Below are positions 8,809 to 18,255 of a stretch of 64,000 bases of DNA, in pieces; positions within the stretch are counted from its first letter, which is position 1; each line of letters opens with the position of its first letter. The position numbers and the translations under genes are program-made. Location of the stretch: positions 95,255 to 159,254 of the forward strand of contig NZ_JAAAPO010000006.1 of the NCBI RefSeq assembly GCF_009909235.1, given 5' to 3'. The notes under the pieces were generated by a model. It was not told the origin of the DNA and searched no databases. It was given only the letters and a program-made list of their open reading frames with translations. The DNA is from Novosphingobium ovatum (GTDB lineage Bacteria > Pseudomonadota > Alphaproteobacteria > Sphingomonadales > Sphingomonadaceae).

Positions 8809-11577
8809 ATGAGCCAGATCGCCGCTCTTGATGCCCGTTTGCAGGAACTGCACAGCCGCACCGCCGAAACGCCGCTGTTCAATCCGGTGTTCCAACTGGC
8901 GCTGGAAATCTCGCGCAAGATCGAGGGCGGCGAATGGTCGCTGGACCAGATCGAGAATCTGGTGGCCGAACTGGACTGTGAGGGGCTACGCGCCCGCGCC
9001 CGCCGCCTGCACCGCCTGATCGAGCCGGTCGAGCCTGACGCCAATCTGCAACGCGTGCGCGCCATGGCCGAAACGGGCGATTTTGCCGGTTTTGCCGCGC
9101 GGTGGAGCCGCCCTGTCGCCCATATCGTGTTCACCGCCCACCCCACCTTCCTGCTGGCCAAGGCGCAGGCCGAGGCCGTTGCGCGGGCCGCCAGCACCGG
9201 CGATTTTGGCACAACCGCCTGCGCCGCCCCCGCCGCACGCGACACCATCACGCTGGACAGCGAACATGACGCCGCGCTGGCTGCCATCGCTCGTGGCCAA
9301 AGCGCGCGGGACCGGCTGAACACCGCGTTGTTTGACACCGCCCGCACCCGCTGGCCCAAGGATTGGCGCCGCCTGTCGCCCAATCCGGTGCGTTTTGCCA
9401 GCTGGGTCGGCTATGACATGGACGGGCGGACCGACATCGGATGGAACACCTGCATCCGCTATCGCCTGATGGAAAAAAGCCAGCGGCTGGCCGGATATGC
9501 CACCATGCTGGCCGATGCCGCGCCCGATCTGGCCACGCGCCTGTTGTCGGCCAGCGAACGCGCGCAGGAAATGGCCGCGTTGTTTGCCGGTGACATGACC
9601 GATCCCGACGCCCTGTCGGCCGCCGCCAACACGCTGACCGCCGATCACCCGGACAAGCTGATCTCGCTGGCGCCCGTGCTGGCCGAGATCGAGGCGATGG
9701 CCGCCGGGGCCAGCGATGATGACGCGCAGGCCCTGTTGACTGCCGCGGCCGCGATGCGGGCCGATGGGCTGGGCATGGGCTGGGTGCATTTCCGCGTCAA
9801 TTCCAGCCAGTTGCAAAACGCCATCCGCCGCCGCATGGATCCCGATGGCACGCTGGATCTGGCCAGTCAGGCCGCCTTGATGAAAATGCGCGAGCTGTTG
9901 GCCAATGCCCGCCCGCTGCGCGCCAATTTCGCGGCACTGGCGATCGAGAACAGCACCGCTGTGCGCCTGTTCCTGACCATGGCGCAGATCCTGCACCACA
10001 TCGACGCCGACAGCCCGATCCGCATGCTGGTGGCAGAATGCGAACAGCCCACCACCGTGCTGGCCGCGCTTTATTTCGCCAAGCTGTTCGGGGTGGAAGA
10101 CAAGGTGGACGTGTCCCCCCTGTTCGAAACCGAGACCGCGCTGGAGCATGGCGGGCGTTTTCTGGACGCGCTGTTGGCCGAACCTGCCTATCGCACCTAT
10201 GCCCGCGCGCGGGGGCGGGTGGCGATCCAGACCGGCTTTTCCGACGCGGGCCGCTTTGTCGGGCAGATCCCGGCGGCGCTGGCCATCGAGCGCCTGCAAG
10301 GCCGTCTGGCCGAAGCAATGGCCGCCAATGAGCTGTCGGATGTCTCGGCGCTGATTTTCAACACCCATGGCGAAAGCATGGGCCGCGGCGCGCATCCGGC
10401 CAGCATGGCCGATCGTCTGGCGTGGCCGCTGTCACCTTGGGCGCGGCGGCGGTTTGTCCGCGCGGGCATCCGGCTGGAACCAGAGGTCAGCTTTCAGGGC
10501 GGCGATGGCTATCTGTTCTTTGGCACGGATGCGCTGGCGCTGGCCACCCTCACCCGCTTCATCGAACTCTCGCCCGCCGAAACCGATCCCTATGCGCCGA
10601 CCGACCCGTTCTATCGCCGCACCGATCTGAGCCTGGACTTTTATCGCGCCATCCGCCGGGTGCAACAGCGCCATCTGAACAGCGGCACCTATTCTCGCGC
10701 GGTGACGGCCTTTGGCTTGGGCCTGCTGAACGACACCGGCAGCCGCAAAAGCCGCCGCCAGTCCGACATCGCCGCCGACCGCAACATGTCGCTGCGCCAG
10801 ATCCGCGCCATCCCGCATAATGCCGTGCTGCAACAGCTGGGCTATCCGGTGAACATCATCGGCGGTTTTGGCACGGCGGCAGATGGCAATATCGAGGCGC
10901 TGGCGGGCCTGTTGCGCGACAGCGCGCGCGGGCGGCAACTGGTGCGACTGGTGCGGGCGGCCAACGCGCTGGCCAGCATCAAGACCGTCACCGCCTTTGG
11001 CGAGCTGTTCAACAGCGCCTATTGGGCCAGCCGCCCCTATCGCGGCCATGAAGAGCATATCGAGGACGGCTGTCTGGCGCTGGCCGAATATCTGACCAGC
11101 GATGACCGTGCGGGCGTGTTCCGCCGCCTGTCCACGCGCCTGCGGGTGGACGCGATGAAGCTCCACCGCCTGTTGGCGCTGATCCCCGACGAAGCCCCCC
11201 TGCCCGACCGCGAGCATACCCGCCGCATGATCGGGGTGTTGCAGGCTCTGCGTCTTGCGTTGTTCCAGCATATGTTCCTGCGGGTGGTGATGGTGCCGCA
11301 ATTCAGCCGCGCCAACGACATCGCGCGCGAGGACGTGCTGGAGATGGTGTTCACCCTGCGCGTGGACGAAGCCTTAAGCCAATTGCGCCGCGCCTTCCCC
11401 ACCAGTTTCCCCAGCCTGACCGATTTCCATGTCGAGGAACCGGCCGACTATCCGGACGAGGCGGCCACCGGCTATAGCGCGATCCGCCGCGACTATATCG
11501 AGCCGATCGAACGCGCCTATGGTCTGGCGCTGCGCATCGGCACGGCCATCGCCAACGAATTCGGCGCCCACGGCTGA
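8809..11577 (+). CDS. ppc: Phosphoenolpyruvate carboxylase, divergent type
   Basis: 922 aa, the usual PEPC length. The family carboxylates PEP with bicarbonate to oxaloacetate, an anaplerotic reaction suited to the pyruvate/PEP made by the operon just upstream. Landmarks align along the protein: FTAHPT (108-113), VGYDMDGRTDIG (200-211, the GGDRDGNP region), a PLFET segment, TGFSDAGRF (475-483, the GYSDSxKD region) and THGESMGRGAHP (519-530, the HGRGGxxGRGG loop). Several residues that are nearly invariant in classical PEPC are changed, and the C-terminal NTG is absent (it ends FGAHG). The start ATG at 8809 follows GGGAG. Homology is strong; whether kinetics match classical PEPC is open. Confidence 0.85.
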   Translation: MSQIAALDARLQELHSRTAETPLFNPVFQLALEISRKIEGGEWSLDQIENLVAELDCEGLRARARRLHRLIEPVEPDANLQRVRAMAETGDFAGFAARWSRPVAHIVFTAHPTFLLAKAQAEAVARAASTGDFGTTACAAPAARDTITLDSEHDAALAAIARGQSARDRLNTALFDTARTRWPKDWRRLSPNPVRFASWVGYDMDGRTDIGWNTCIRYRLMEKSQRLAGYATMLADAAPDLATRLLSASERAQEMAALFAGDMTDPDALSAAANTLTADHPDKLISLAPVLAEIEAMAAGASDDDAQALLTAAAAMRADGLGMGWVHFRVNSSQLQNAIRRRMDPDGTLDLASQAALMKMRELLANARPLRANFAALAIENSTAVRLFLTMAQILHHIDADSPIRMLVAECEQPTTVLAALYFAKLFGVEDKVDVSPLFETETALEHGGRFLDALLAEPAYRTYARARGRVAIQTGFSDAGRFVGQIPAALAIERLQGRLAEAMAANELSDVSALIFNTHGESMGRGAHPASMADRLAWPLSPWARRRFVRAGIRLEPEVSFQGGDGYLFFGTDALALATLTRFIELSPAETDPYAPTDPFYRRTDLSLDFYRAIRRVQQRHLNSGTYSRAVTAFGLGLLNDTGSRKSRRQSDIAADRNMSLRQIRAIPHNAVLQQLGYPVNIIGGFGTAADGNIEALAGLLRDSARGRQLVRLVRAANALASIKTVTAFGELFNSAYWASRPYRGHEEHIEDGCLALAEYLTSDDRAGVFRRLSTRLRVDAMKLHRLLALIPDEAPLPDREHTRRMIGVLQALRLALFQHMFLRVVMVPQFSRANDIAREDVLEMVFTLRVDEALSQLRRAFPTSFPSLTDFHVEEPADYPDEAATGYSAIRRDYIEPIERAYGLALRIGTAIANEFGAHG

Positions 11578-11598
11578 GGCCCGCGCAAAGGCGGCACT

Positions 11599-11613
11599 GT
11601 CCCACACTGGGAC
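11599..11613. promoter_or_regulatory. Dyad motif GTCCC-N5-GGGAC (ykuD copy)
   Basis: GTCCC ACACT GGGAC is a perfect 5-bp inverted repeat with a 5-bp spacer, 63 bp before the first ATG of the L,D-transpeptidase gene and 22 bp after the ppc stop. The same architecture recurs upstream of the rodZ-like and rcdA-like genes. Each of the two plus-strand rcdA copies is, like this one, preceded by ACT. It is probably an operator for a dimeric regulator; a ppc hairpin is the alternative. Confidence 0.55.
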
Positions 11614-11655
11614 GGCGCCGCCGACTCGCTTGGCCAAAGGTTAACGGCGCGGTAA

Positions 11656-11680
11656 CCATCTGACTTAACCATTCAGATGG
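11656..11680. repeat. Inverted repeat over the first ykuD start codon
   Basis: CCATCTGA (11656-11663) and TCAGATGG (11673-11680) form a perfect 8-bp stem with the loop CTTAACCAT. The right arm contains the ATG at 11677. It either hides that start codon in mRNA, making 11710 the working start, or is a DNA operator. The loop carries a TTAAC half-site resembling CtrA boxes. Confidence 0.5.
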
Positions 11681-12480
11681 AGGCGTGCGCCCCCGCACGC
11701 ATTGCGCCGATGACCACCTATGCCCCCAATGATGCGCCGCCGATATCGCCCGTGCAGATGGCGCGATTGGGCATTCTGACGGTGGGCGCGGTGGCCACGG
11801 CGCTGGGCGGCATCGCCCTGATCCGCGCGGACGAGCGGCTGGGCACGGCGCATCTGTCATGGGCCGAATTGCGCGCCCACCGCCCCGATCTCGTGCTGGA
11901 AGACGCACCCGGCGCACCGATCGCGGACGACGAGGCCACCTCCATCGCCAACCGCGCCCCCGGCGAAGGCGAGGACGCCCCCGCCCCCCGCTCCACCGCC
12001 AGCCCGTTCTCGGTGGACCGCTCGTTGGTGGTCAAACGCATCCTGCCGATCAGCGGCGCGATCAAATATGGCGAATGGCATTGGGACGAAAGCGGCGTGC
12101 CCGAAGGCCCGATCGTCATCGCCGTGGATCTTCAGGCCCGCGTCCTGTCGATCTTTCGCGGCGGGTACGAGATTGGCGCCGCGGCTGTGCTGCTGGGCAC
12201 ACAGGACAAACCCACCCCGCTGGGCGTCTTTCCCATCAGCCAAAAGAACAAGGACCACGTCTCCAGCCTGTATGACGCGCCGATGCCATACATGATGCGG
12301 CTGACCAATGACGGCATATCAATCCATGCGTCCAACGTGCGCAATGGCTATGCCAGCCACGGCTGCATCGGCGTGCCCCTGCCCTTTGCGCAAAAGCTGT
12401 TCGCCGCCGCCCGTCTGGGCGACAAGGTGTTCATCACCCGGGGCAAGAAAATCACGCTGGGCGACGCGCTGGTGGATTAA
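11677..12480 (+). CDS. L,D-transpeptidase (YkuD domain), membrane anchored
   Basis: 267 aa from ATG 11677 or 256 aa from ATG 11710; neither has a strong ribosome-binding site and the upper one lies in a hairpin. A single hydrophobic segment (ARLGILTVGAVATALGGIAL) near the N-terminus anchors it, then an Ala/Pro-rich linker leads to a YkuD domain. The catalytic cysteine is in SHGCIGV (Cys 230 from 11677) with the preceding HASN. Enzymes of this family crosslink peptidoglycan 3-3 or attach proteins to it in the periplasm. Its 3' end overlaps the convergent tilS gene by four bases. Confidence 0.88.
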   Translation: MEACAPARIAPMTTYAPNDAPPISPVQMARLGILTVGAVATALGGIALIRADERLGTAHLSWAELRAHRPDLVLEDAPGAPIADDEATSIANRAPGEGEDAPAPRSTASPFSVDRSLVVKRILPISGAIKYGEWHWDESGVPEGPIVIAVDLQARVLSIFRGGYEIGAAAVLLGTQDKPTPLGVFPISQKNKDHVSSLYDAPMPYMMRLTNDGISIHASNVRNGYASHGCIGVPLPFAQKLFAAARLGDKVFITRGKKITLGDALVD

Positions 12481-13445
12481 GCGGGCGGCGTCCGACGTTT
12501 GGGCGCCCGGACAAAGCTGAACGCGCCGGGCATCGGCCGCACGATCAGATCGCCAATCGGCGCGGGCTGGCGCGCCATCAACAGGTCAAAGGCGCGGGCC
12601 AGTACGCTGCCGCGCGGTGCCTCTCCGGTGATGTCGCACACCACCCGTGCCATGACGCGCAGGGCAATCGCGCGCGGGGCAACGGGGCGATAGATCACGC
12701 CCAAGCCTTCGCGCTGCACGCGGGCGCGGTATTCCATGTCGGCGGCCCAATCCAGAGCGGCATCGGCATCGGCCAGATGGCCCGCCGCACGGCTCCACGC
12801 GGGTACGTCGATCCAGTCGGCATCAGCCAGCGCCCCGCGCACCCGCACGCGGTCAAAGGCCGGATTGCGGTTGCTGGGATCATCCACCGCCGCCACACCA
12901 GCCTGAGCCACCACCGCCGCCAATTCCGCCCGCCGCCAATGCAGCACCGGGCGCACCAGCAACAAATCAGCCCCCGGCACGGGCGCGCGGTCACGCACCC
13001 CGGCCAGCCCCGCCACGCCACTGGCCCGGTTCAACCGCATTACCAGCGTTTCTGCCTGATCATCGGAATGATGTGCGGTGGCCAGCGCGGCGATGCCCTG
13101 CGCCTCCATCCACTGCGCCAACGCGGCGTAACGCGCGGCGCGGGCCTCGGCCTGCATATTGCCATCGGCCACGGTGATCGTCAGCGTGGCGTGCGGCACA
13201 CCGATCCGCGCGCACAAATCGGCCACCATCGCCGCCTCGGCCGCGCTGTCGGCGCGCAACCCATGGTCCACGGTGGCCGCCCGCACCGCGCCGGGCCGTG
13301 CCTGCGCCGCCATCAGCAACAGCGCCAGACTGTCCGGCCCGCCCGATACCGCCACGCCCAGAATGGCCTGCGCGTCCGCGTCCCCTTCGGGCCAGACGCG
13401 CGCCAAGTCTTGCGCAAAACGCTCGATCACGTGGCTCAGTTGCAC
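12477..13445 (-). CDS. tilS: tRNA(Ile)-lysidine synthase
   Basis: 322 aa. It converts C34 of the CAU-anticodon tRNA-Ile to lysidine using ATP and lysine, so that AUA codons are read correctly. The PP-loop motif SGGPDS is at residues 34-39, followed by the DHGLRADSAAEA and THHSDDQAET-type region (ATAHHSDDQAETLVMRL). The C-terminal domain is short, as in many alphaproteobacteria. Its start overlaps the end of cpoB by ten bases, so both are probably co-transcribed. Confidence 0.93.
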   Translation of the reverse strand: MQLSHVIERFAQDLARVWPEGDADAQAILGVAVSGGPDSLALLLMAAQARPGAVRAATVDHGLRADSAAEAAMVADLCARIGVPHATLTITVADGNMQAEARAARYAALAQWMEAQGIAALATAHHSDDQAETLVMRLNRASGVAGLAGVRDRAPVPGADLLLVRPVLHWRRAELAAVVAQAGVAAVDDPSNRNPAFDRVRVRGALADADWIDVPAWSRAAGHLADADAALDWAADMEYRARVQREGLGVIYRPVAPRAIALRVMARVVCDITGEAPRGSVLARAFDLLMARQPAPIGDLIVRPMPGAFSFVRAPKRRTPPA

Positions 13446-14365
13446 TTCACCTGCGTGCGCACCTCGTCATACTGGCCCTTCAGTCGGCCAGTCGCCTCAG
13501 GCTGGTAATGGTCGGCAAATTCGGCCAGCGCGATGCAGGCGCGGTTGGTGTCCTTGATCCGCACCATCGTGTCGGCCAACAGCAGCAGGCTGTCGGACGC
13601 GCGGGCCCCGCGACGGTCGGCGCGATAGTTCTGGGCAAACCACAGCGCGGCGTCATTCGGCCTGCCATCGTCCAGCAGTGCCCGGCCCAGCAGGTTGCGG
13701 GCAAAGCTGATGCGCTTGTGGTTGGGGTAACGGTCGACAAACAGCTTCAACTGCTGCGCCGCCTCGGGATAGAACTTGGCCTCCCACAGCTTGTAGCCAT
13801 AGGTGTATTCGTCCTCACCGACGTCCCCTGTGTCGGGCTTGACGATCGCCTTGACCGCCGCGACGCGCGCCGCCGACGGCTTGGCCACAGGGCCAGCGGG
13901 CGCAGGCTTGGGCGCGGCCAAAGGCTTGAGCGGGGCGGGTTGCGGCGCCGGCAAAGGTTGCGCGACCGGGGCAGGCTGGGGCTGGATCACCGGCTGTTGC
14001 GCGGCAACGGCGGCAGCGCGCGCCTCGGCCATGCGGACGCGGTTGGACAATTCCTCGACCTGCGCGGTCAGGCGGGCATTTTGGGCCTCCATCGCGTCCA
14101 TGCGGGTCAACAGATCGGTGACGGCGGTGGTGGCGGGGGCCGGTGCCGGGCCGCCGCCCTGTTGCGCATCGCGCGGAAAGAATTGCGGATCGCCGCCGGG
14201 GAACACCTGACGCTGCAACGCCTTGACCTCAGCCTCGATCTTGCGCAGGCGCAGGTCCAAACTGTTGCCATCCTGCGCCAGCGCCGGGATCCCCGCCAGT
14301 GAGCCAACGCCCACCAGCGCGATCATCGCCACGCCTGCCTTATGCCAAAGCCGCAGTTCCTTCAT
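13436..14365 (-). CDS. cpoB: CpoB (YbgF), Tol-Pal system protein
   Basis: 309 aa from the ATG at 14365 (MKELRLWHKAGVAMIALVGV), which begins a signal peptide ending near ALAQ; 13 upstream codons are ignored. Residues after the signal form a coiled-coil trimerisation segment (LDLRLRKIEAEVKALQRQVF and LLTRMDAMEAQNARLTAQ). Then comes a long Pro/Ala/Gln linker and C-terminal TPR repeats (YGYKLWEAKFYPEAAQQLKL and following). The family sits in the periplasm, binds TolA and links outer-membrane constriction to septal peptidoglycan synthesis. The usual tol-pal genes are not beside it here; tilS follows. Confidence 0.88.
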   Translation of the reverse strand: MKELRLWHKAGVAMIALVGVGSLAGIPALAQDGNSLDLRLRKIEAEVKALQRQVFPGGDPQFFPRDAQQGGGPAPAPATTAVTDLLTRMDAMEAQNARLTAQVEELSNRVRMAEARAAAVAAQQPVIQPQPAPVAQPLPAPQPAPLKPLAAPKPAPAGPVAKPSAARVAAVKAIVKPDTGDVGEDEYTYGYKLWEAKFYPEAAQQLKLFVDRYPNHKRISFARNLLGRALLDDGRPNDAALWFAQNYRADRRGARASDSLLLLADTMVRIKDTNRACIALAEFADHYQPEATGRLKGQYDEVRTQVKCN

Positions 14366-14518
14366 GCTGTCACAGCTCCACTTGCCGGACGGGCCGCGTG
14401 ACAAGACGCAAGGGCCGGTCCGTCTATCGCATTAACGGCTGATAAAGATGCCACAGGGCCGCCCTTCCTGTCGAGCGAGCCCCGTTCCTAAATGGTGGAA
14501 TATCGCCCAGCCGAGCCC

Positions 14519-15526
14519 TTATTCAGCCGCAGGGACGGCCGGGGCCGCCACCACAGGCGTGGCTGCCGGCGCCGGGGTGGCGCTGGCGGTCACACGCGGC
14601 TTGGGCTTGGGCCGAGGCTTTGGCTTGGCCGCAGGGCTGGCGCTGGGCGTGGGCGCGGCGCCGGGGATCGGCGCGGCGCCACTGGCGGTAACCACAGGCG
14701 CGGCGCTGGCGGCCGCACTGGGCGCGGCCGAGGCCACCGCGGCCGCAGCAGCGGCGCTCGCGCGGGCCAGCAACGCCTGCGCCGACACCGGCACATCGCG
14801 GATCATTTCAGACTTGTCCGACAGATGCGGGATCACCTGACCGCCCACGGTAATGTCGATCACATCCGGGCGCCCGGTACGGATCAACGGCGCGGGCGCG
14901 TCTGACGGCAGGGTAAAGCTCTCGCCCTTGGTCATCAGCTTTTCCAGATAGACCGTCCCGGCCTGATCATAGATCCGCACCCAGATGTTGTCGTCCTGCG
15001 CCGTGAAGACCACCGGCCCGGCTGGCTGCGTCGCGGCCACGCTGGGCAGCGCGCTCACGGCCGCGCTGGCCGTCTCGTCCGGCAACAGCGAGGGCAACCC
15101 GGCGGCACCGGGCAGCGTGCTTTGCCACCAAGCGAAACCGCCGATGCCCACCACCAGCGCCACCGCGCCCGCGATCATGGCGAAACGCGCGCTGGGCACG
15201 CGGGCCGGATCACCGGGGGCAAAGGCAGGCGCGGTCGGCAGATCGGCCAATGGCGCGGCGCCACGATAATCGGCCGACATCGCCCGCACGATCGTCTCTT
15301 CGTCCAGCCCAACCTGACGGGCATAGGAACGCGCGAAACCCACCGCATAAGTACGCCCCGGCAGGCTGGCGAAATCGCCCGCTTCCAGCGCGATCAGGTG
15401 GCGTTCGGGAATGCGGGTTGCGGCGGCAATGTCCGTCACACTCAACCCCAAAGCCTGCCGCGCAGCCACCAGTTTGCCGCTGGCCGTTGAGGGTGTCATC
15501 TGCACGTCCGTATCGTCCCCGCCCAT
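14519..15526 (-). CDS. RodZ-like HTH and transmembrane protein
   Basis: 335 aa from ATG 15526; ATG 15499 is also possible. An N-terminal helix-turn-helix (about residues 18-80, GKLVAARQALGLSVTDIAAA and ERHLIALEAGDFASLPGRTY) is followed by one membrane span (about 115-133), a periplasmic DUF4115-like beta domain (about 175-245) and an Ala/Pro/Lys-rich tail. That order is typical of RodZ, which connects MreB to the cell-wall elongation machinery. The HTH in this family binds MreB rather than DNA. The long low-complexity tail is unusual. A GTCCC-N5-GGGAC dyad lies 24 bp before the start. Confidence 0.8.
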   Translation of the reverse strand: MGGDDTDVQMTPSTASGKLVAARQALGLSVTDIAAATRIPERHLIALEAGDFASLPGRTYAVGFARSYARQVGLDEETIVRAMSADYRGAAPLADLPTAPAFAPGDPARVPSARFAMIAGAVALVVGIGGFAWWQSTLPGAAGLPSLLPDETASAAVSALPSVAATQPAGPVVFTAQDDNIWVRIYDQAGTVYLEKLMTKGESFTLPSDAPAPLIRTGRPDVIDITVGGQVIPHLSDKSEMIRDVPVSAQALLARASAAAAAAVASAAPSAAASAAPVVTASGAAPIPGAAPTPSASPAAKPKPRPKPKPRVTASATPAPAATPVVAAPAVPAAE

Positions 15527-15549
15527 AATAATCCCAATGCCCGGTTTGC

Positions 15550-15564
15550 GTCCCCGAACGGGAC
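15550..15564. promoter_or_regulatory. Dyad motif GTCCC-N5-GGGAC (rodZ copy)
   Basis: GTCCC CGAAC GGGAC, perfect arms with a 5-bp spacer, centred 31 bp before the rodZ-like start at 15526 on the minus strand. At that distance a bound protein would cover the core promoter or transcription start, consistent with repression. Confidence 0.5.
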
Positions 15565-15751
15565 ACAAAGGGATAAGCACATAAAAGTCAACAGTCTTGC
15601 GGCGGTTGCGTCGTTGCGGCCGCACAAACCGCGCGCAGGTGCAGCGTGGGTGCGGAAATCGTTTCCAGCAACAATGCAACAGCCCCCATCACCCCCGGCC
15701 AGTGAGGCGAAACGGGGGCGGCGAAAACACTCTTTGGACGAACGGCGCGAA

Positions 15752-18055
15752 TCAGTCGGCCAACAGGTCGCGCTCGACCGCCCATGCCATCAGCGTGCCG
15801 CGCATGTCGGCGGGCGGATTGGCCAGCCATCCAGCCATCGCGGCGGTGATCTCGGGCAGGTTGACCTTGCTCACCAGCGCCTTGGTCGGCCCGACCGAGG
15901 CAGGCGTGATCGACAACTGCCGGATGCCCAGCCCCAGCAAGGCCAAAGCCTCGAGCTGACGCCCCCCCATTTCACCGCACACCGTCATCGGCACGTTATG
16001 GGCATGCCCTTCGGCGGCGATGCGGCGGATAAAGCGCAAGATGGCGGGCGAAAGCCAGTCATAGCGCTCGGCCAGCTTGGGATGGGAACGGTCGGCCGCC
16101 AACAGGAACTGCGTCAGGTCATTGGTGCCGATCGACAGGAACGACAGTTTGGGCAACAGGATGTCCAGCACCTCTGCCAGCGCGGGCACTTCCAGCATCG
16201 CGCCATATTTCACCGCCTCGGGCAAAGCCTTCTTCAGGTTGCGCATATGGGCGATCTGGCCCTCGAACACGGCCTTGGCCGCGTCAAACTCCCAAGGCTC
16301 GGAAATCATCGGGAACATGACGTGCAGCGTGCGTCCCGCCGCCGCCTCCAGCAGCGCGCGGGCCTGCACCTTGAGCAAGCCGTCCCGCTCCAGCGCCACG
16401 CGCAGCGCGCGCCAGCCCATCGCCGGGTTTTCCTCGTGGTCCTCACCATCGTGACGCAGATAGGGCAGCGATTTGTCGCCACCGATATCAACCGTGCGAA
16501 AGATCACCGGCTTGGCCCCGGCCGAATCCATAACCTCGCGATAGAGGCGCGTCTGCCGCTCGCGGCTGGGCAGCGTGGCCGAGACCAGAAACTGGAACTC
16601 AGTCCGGAACAGGCCCACGCCATCCGCACCCGTCAGTTGCAGATTGGGCATATCCTCACGCAGGCCGGCGTTGATATTGACGACAATCCGCGTGCCATCG
16701 GCCGTCACCGGCTGAACTTCACGCAAGGCGGCATAGGTCGCCTGCCGCTCCCTGGTCTTGGCAAAGCGTTCGTCAAAGGCGATCGCCATGTCGCGCGTCG
16801 GCCGCACGAACAGCAATTGCTGATCCGCGTCCAGCAACAGCGGATCGCCCTCACGCACGATGCCGCGCAGGCTCTTGACCCGGCCCAGCACCGGAATGCC
16901 CATCGCCCGCGCGACGATCACCACATGCGCCGTAAGCGAGCCTTCCTCCAGCACCACGCCCTTCAGGCGGCGCTTGTCATATTCCAGCAGTTCGGCCGGC
17001 CCCAGATTGCGGGCGATCAGGATCGCGTCAGACCGCAGCCCCATGCTGGCCGCCGTGCCCAACTGGCCCGAAACGATGCGCAACAGGCGGTTCGACAGAT
17101 CCTCCAGATCATGCATCCGGTCGGCCAACAGCGGATCGTCGATCTGGCGCATGCGCATGCGGGTGCGCTGCTGCACACGCTCGATCGCGGCCTCGGCGGT
17201 CAGGCCGCTGTCGATCGCCTCGTTGATCCGGCGGCTCCAGCCTTCGTCATAGGCGAACATCTTGTACGTCTCGAGCACTTCCTCATGCTCGCCACCCACG
17301 CCAAACTCGGCTTGGCCTGCCATGCGGTCGATCTGCTCGCGCATTTTGTCAAAGGCCATATATACGCGCTGACGCTCGGCCTCGGTGTCCTCGGCCATGA
17401 CGTGTTCGATGGTGATGCGCGGCTGGTGGAACACCGCCACGCCGCTGGCCAGCCCCTTGACCAGCGTCAGGCCGCGCAACTGCTCCGGCCCGGTCTGGGC
17501 GGCGGTCAGGCCCAGCGCCTCTTCCTCGTCCACCAGTTCGGCATTGGCGATCAGTTCGGACAGCACCATGGCCACCGTCTGCAACGCCTCGATCTCCACC
17601 TCTTCGTACCGGCGGGGATCGACATGCTGCACACAGACCACCCCGACACAGCGTTCGCGCCGCACAATGGGCACGCCCGCGAACGAGTGGAACTTGTCCT
17701 CGCCCGTTTCGGGGCGGTACGAGAAATCAGGGTGCGCGGCAGCTTCGGCCAGGTTCAGCATTTCCGCCTTGGCGGCGATGGTGCCGACCAACCCTTCGCC
17801 GATGGCCATGCGGGTGACGTGGACCGCCTCCTGCGCCAACCCGCGCGTGGCGAACAGTTCCAGCATCCCCTCGCGCAGCAGGTAGATCGAGCACACCTCG
17901 CTATCGAGACTTTCGCCGATCACCTCGACCACGGTGTTCAGTTTGGCCTGCGCATGGCTGCGCGATGCCATCACCTCATGCAGGCGGGTCAGGATGGTGC
18001 GGGCGGCCTTGACCGCGCTGGAAGTGGTGGTCGGGCCCAGAGGTGCGTTGGTCAT
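15752..18055 (-). CDS. ptsP: PEP-protein phosphotransferase, nitrogen-type (EI-Ntr)
   Basis: 767 aa from ATG 18055. An N-terminal GAF domain (about 30-165) senses small molecules. The PEP-utilising N-terminal, swivelling phospho-histidine and TIM-barrel domains follow. The phosphorylated histidine is H377 in GSLTAHVVIVARAMGIP; most relatives read GGxTSHxAI here. EI-Ntr passes phosphate from PEP to NPr and EIIA-Ntr to signal nitrogen/carbon status, not to import sugar. Downstream motifs DGVGLFRTEFQFL, FRTVDIGGDKSLPY and LSIGTNDLTQF are intact. No HPr or EIIA gene is in the window. A very long open frame on the opposite strand is a GC artefact. Confidence 0.95.
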   Translation of the reverse strand: MTNAPLGPTTTSSAVKAARTILTRLHEVMASRSHAQAKLNTVVEVIGESLDSEVCSIYLLREGMLELFATRGLAQEAVHVTRMAIGEGLVGTIAAKAEMLNLAEAAAHPDFSYRPETGEDKFHSFAGVPIVRRERCVGVVCVQHVDPRRYEEVEIEALQTVAMVLSELIANAELVDEEEALGLTAAQTGPEQLRGLTLVKGLASGVAVFHQPRITIEHVMAEDTEAERQRVYMAFDKMREQIDRMAGQAEFGVGGEHEEVLETYKMFAYDEGWSRRINEAIDSGLTAEAAIERVQQRTRMRMRQIDDPLLADRMHDLEDLSNRLLRIVSGQLGTAASMGLRSDAILIARNLGPAELLEYDKRRLKGVVLEEGSLTAHVVIVARAMGIPVLGRVKSLRGIVREGDPLLLDADQQLLFVRPTRDMAIAFDERFAKTRERQATYAALREVQPVTADGTRIVVNINAGLREDMPNLQLTGADGVGLFRTEFQFLVSATLPSRERQTRLYREVMDSAGAKPVIFRTVDIGGDKSLPYLRHDGEDHEENPAMGWRALRVALERDGLLKVQARALLEAAAGRTLHVMFPMISEPWEFDAAKAVFEGQIAHMRNLKKALPEAVKYGAMLEVPALAEVLDILLPKLSFLSIGTNDLTQFLLAADRSHPKLAERYDWLSPAILRFIRRIAAEGHAHNVPMTVCGEMGGRQLEALALLGLGIRQLSITPASVGPTKALVSKVNLPEITAAMAGWLANPPADMRGTLMAWAVERDLLAD

Positions 18056-18255
18056 GCCCCATGGGTTAGCCCATGTTGCGCGCTTTGCAAACGCGCCAGC
18101 AAGGGCAAGCACATCCGAATTCGCCCCAGGAAAACGTTTTTTCTGTCGATGATGGTTCCTTTGGCCACATCAGACGCAAAACCGGCGCCGCAGCCTCATC
18201 GCCACAGCGCCGGTACGATCTTTCGGGACTCTACGACATGTTCATGCCGAAGGTC

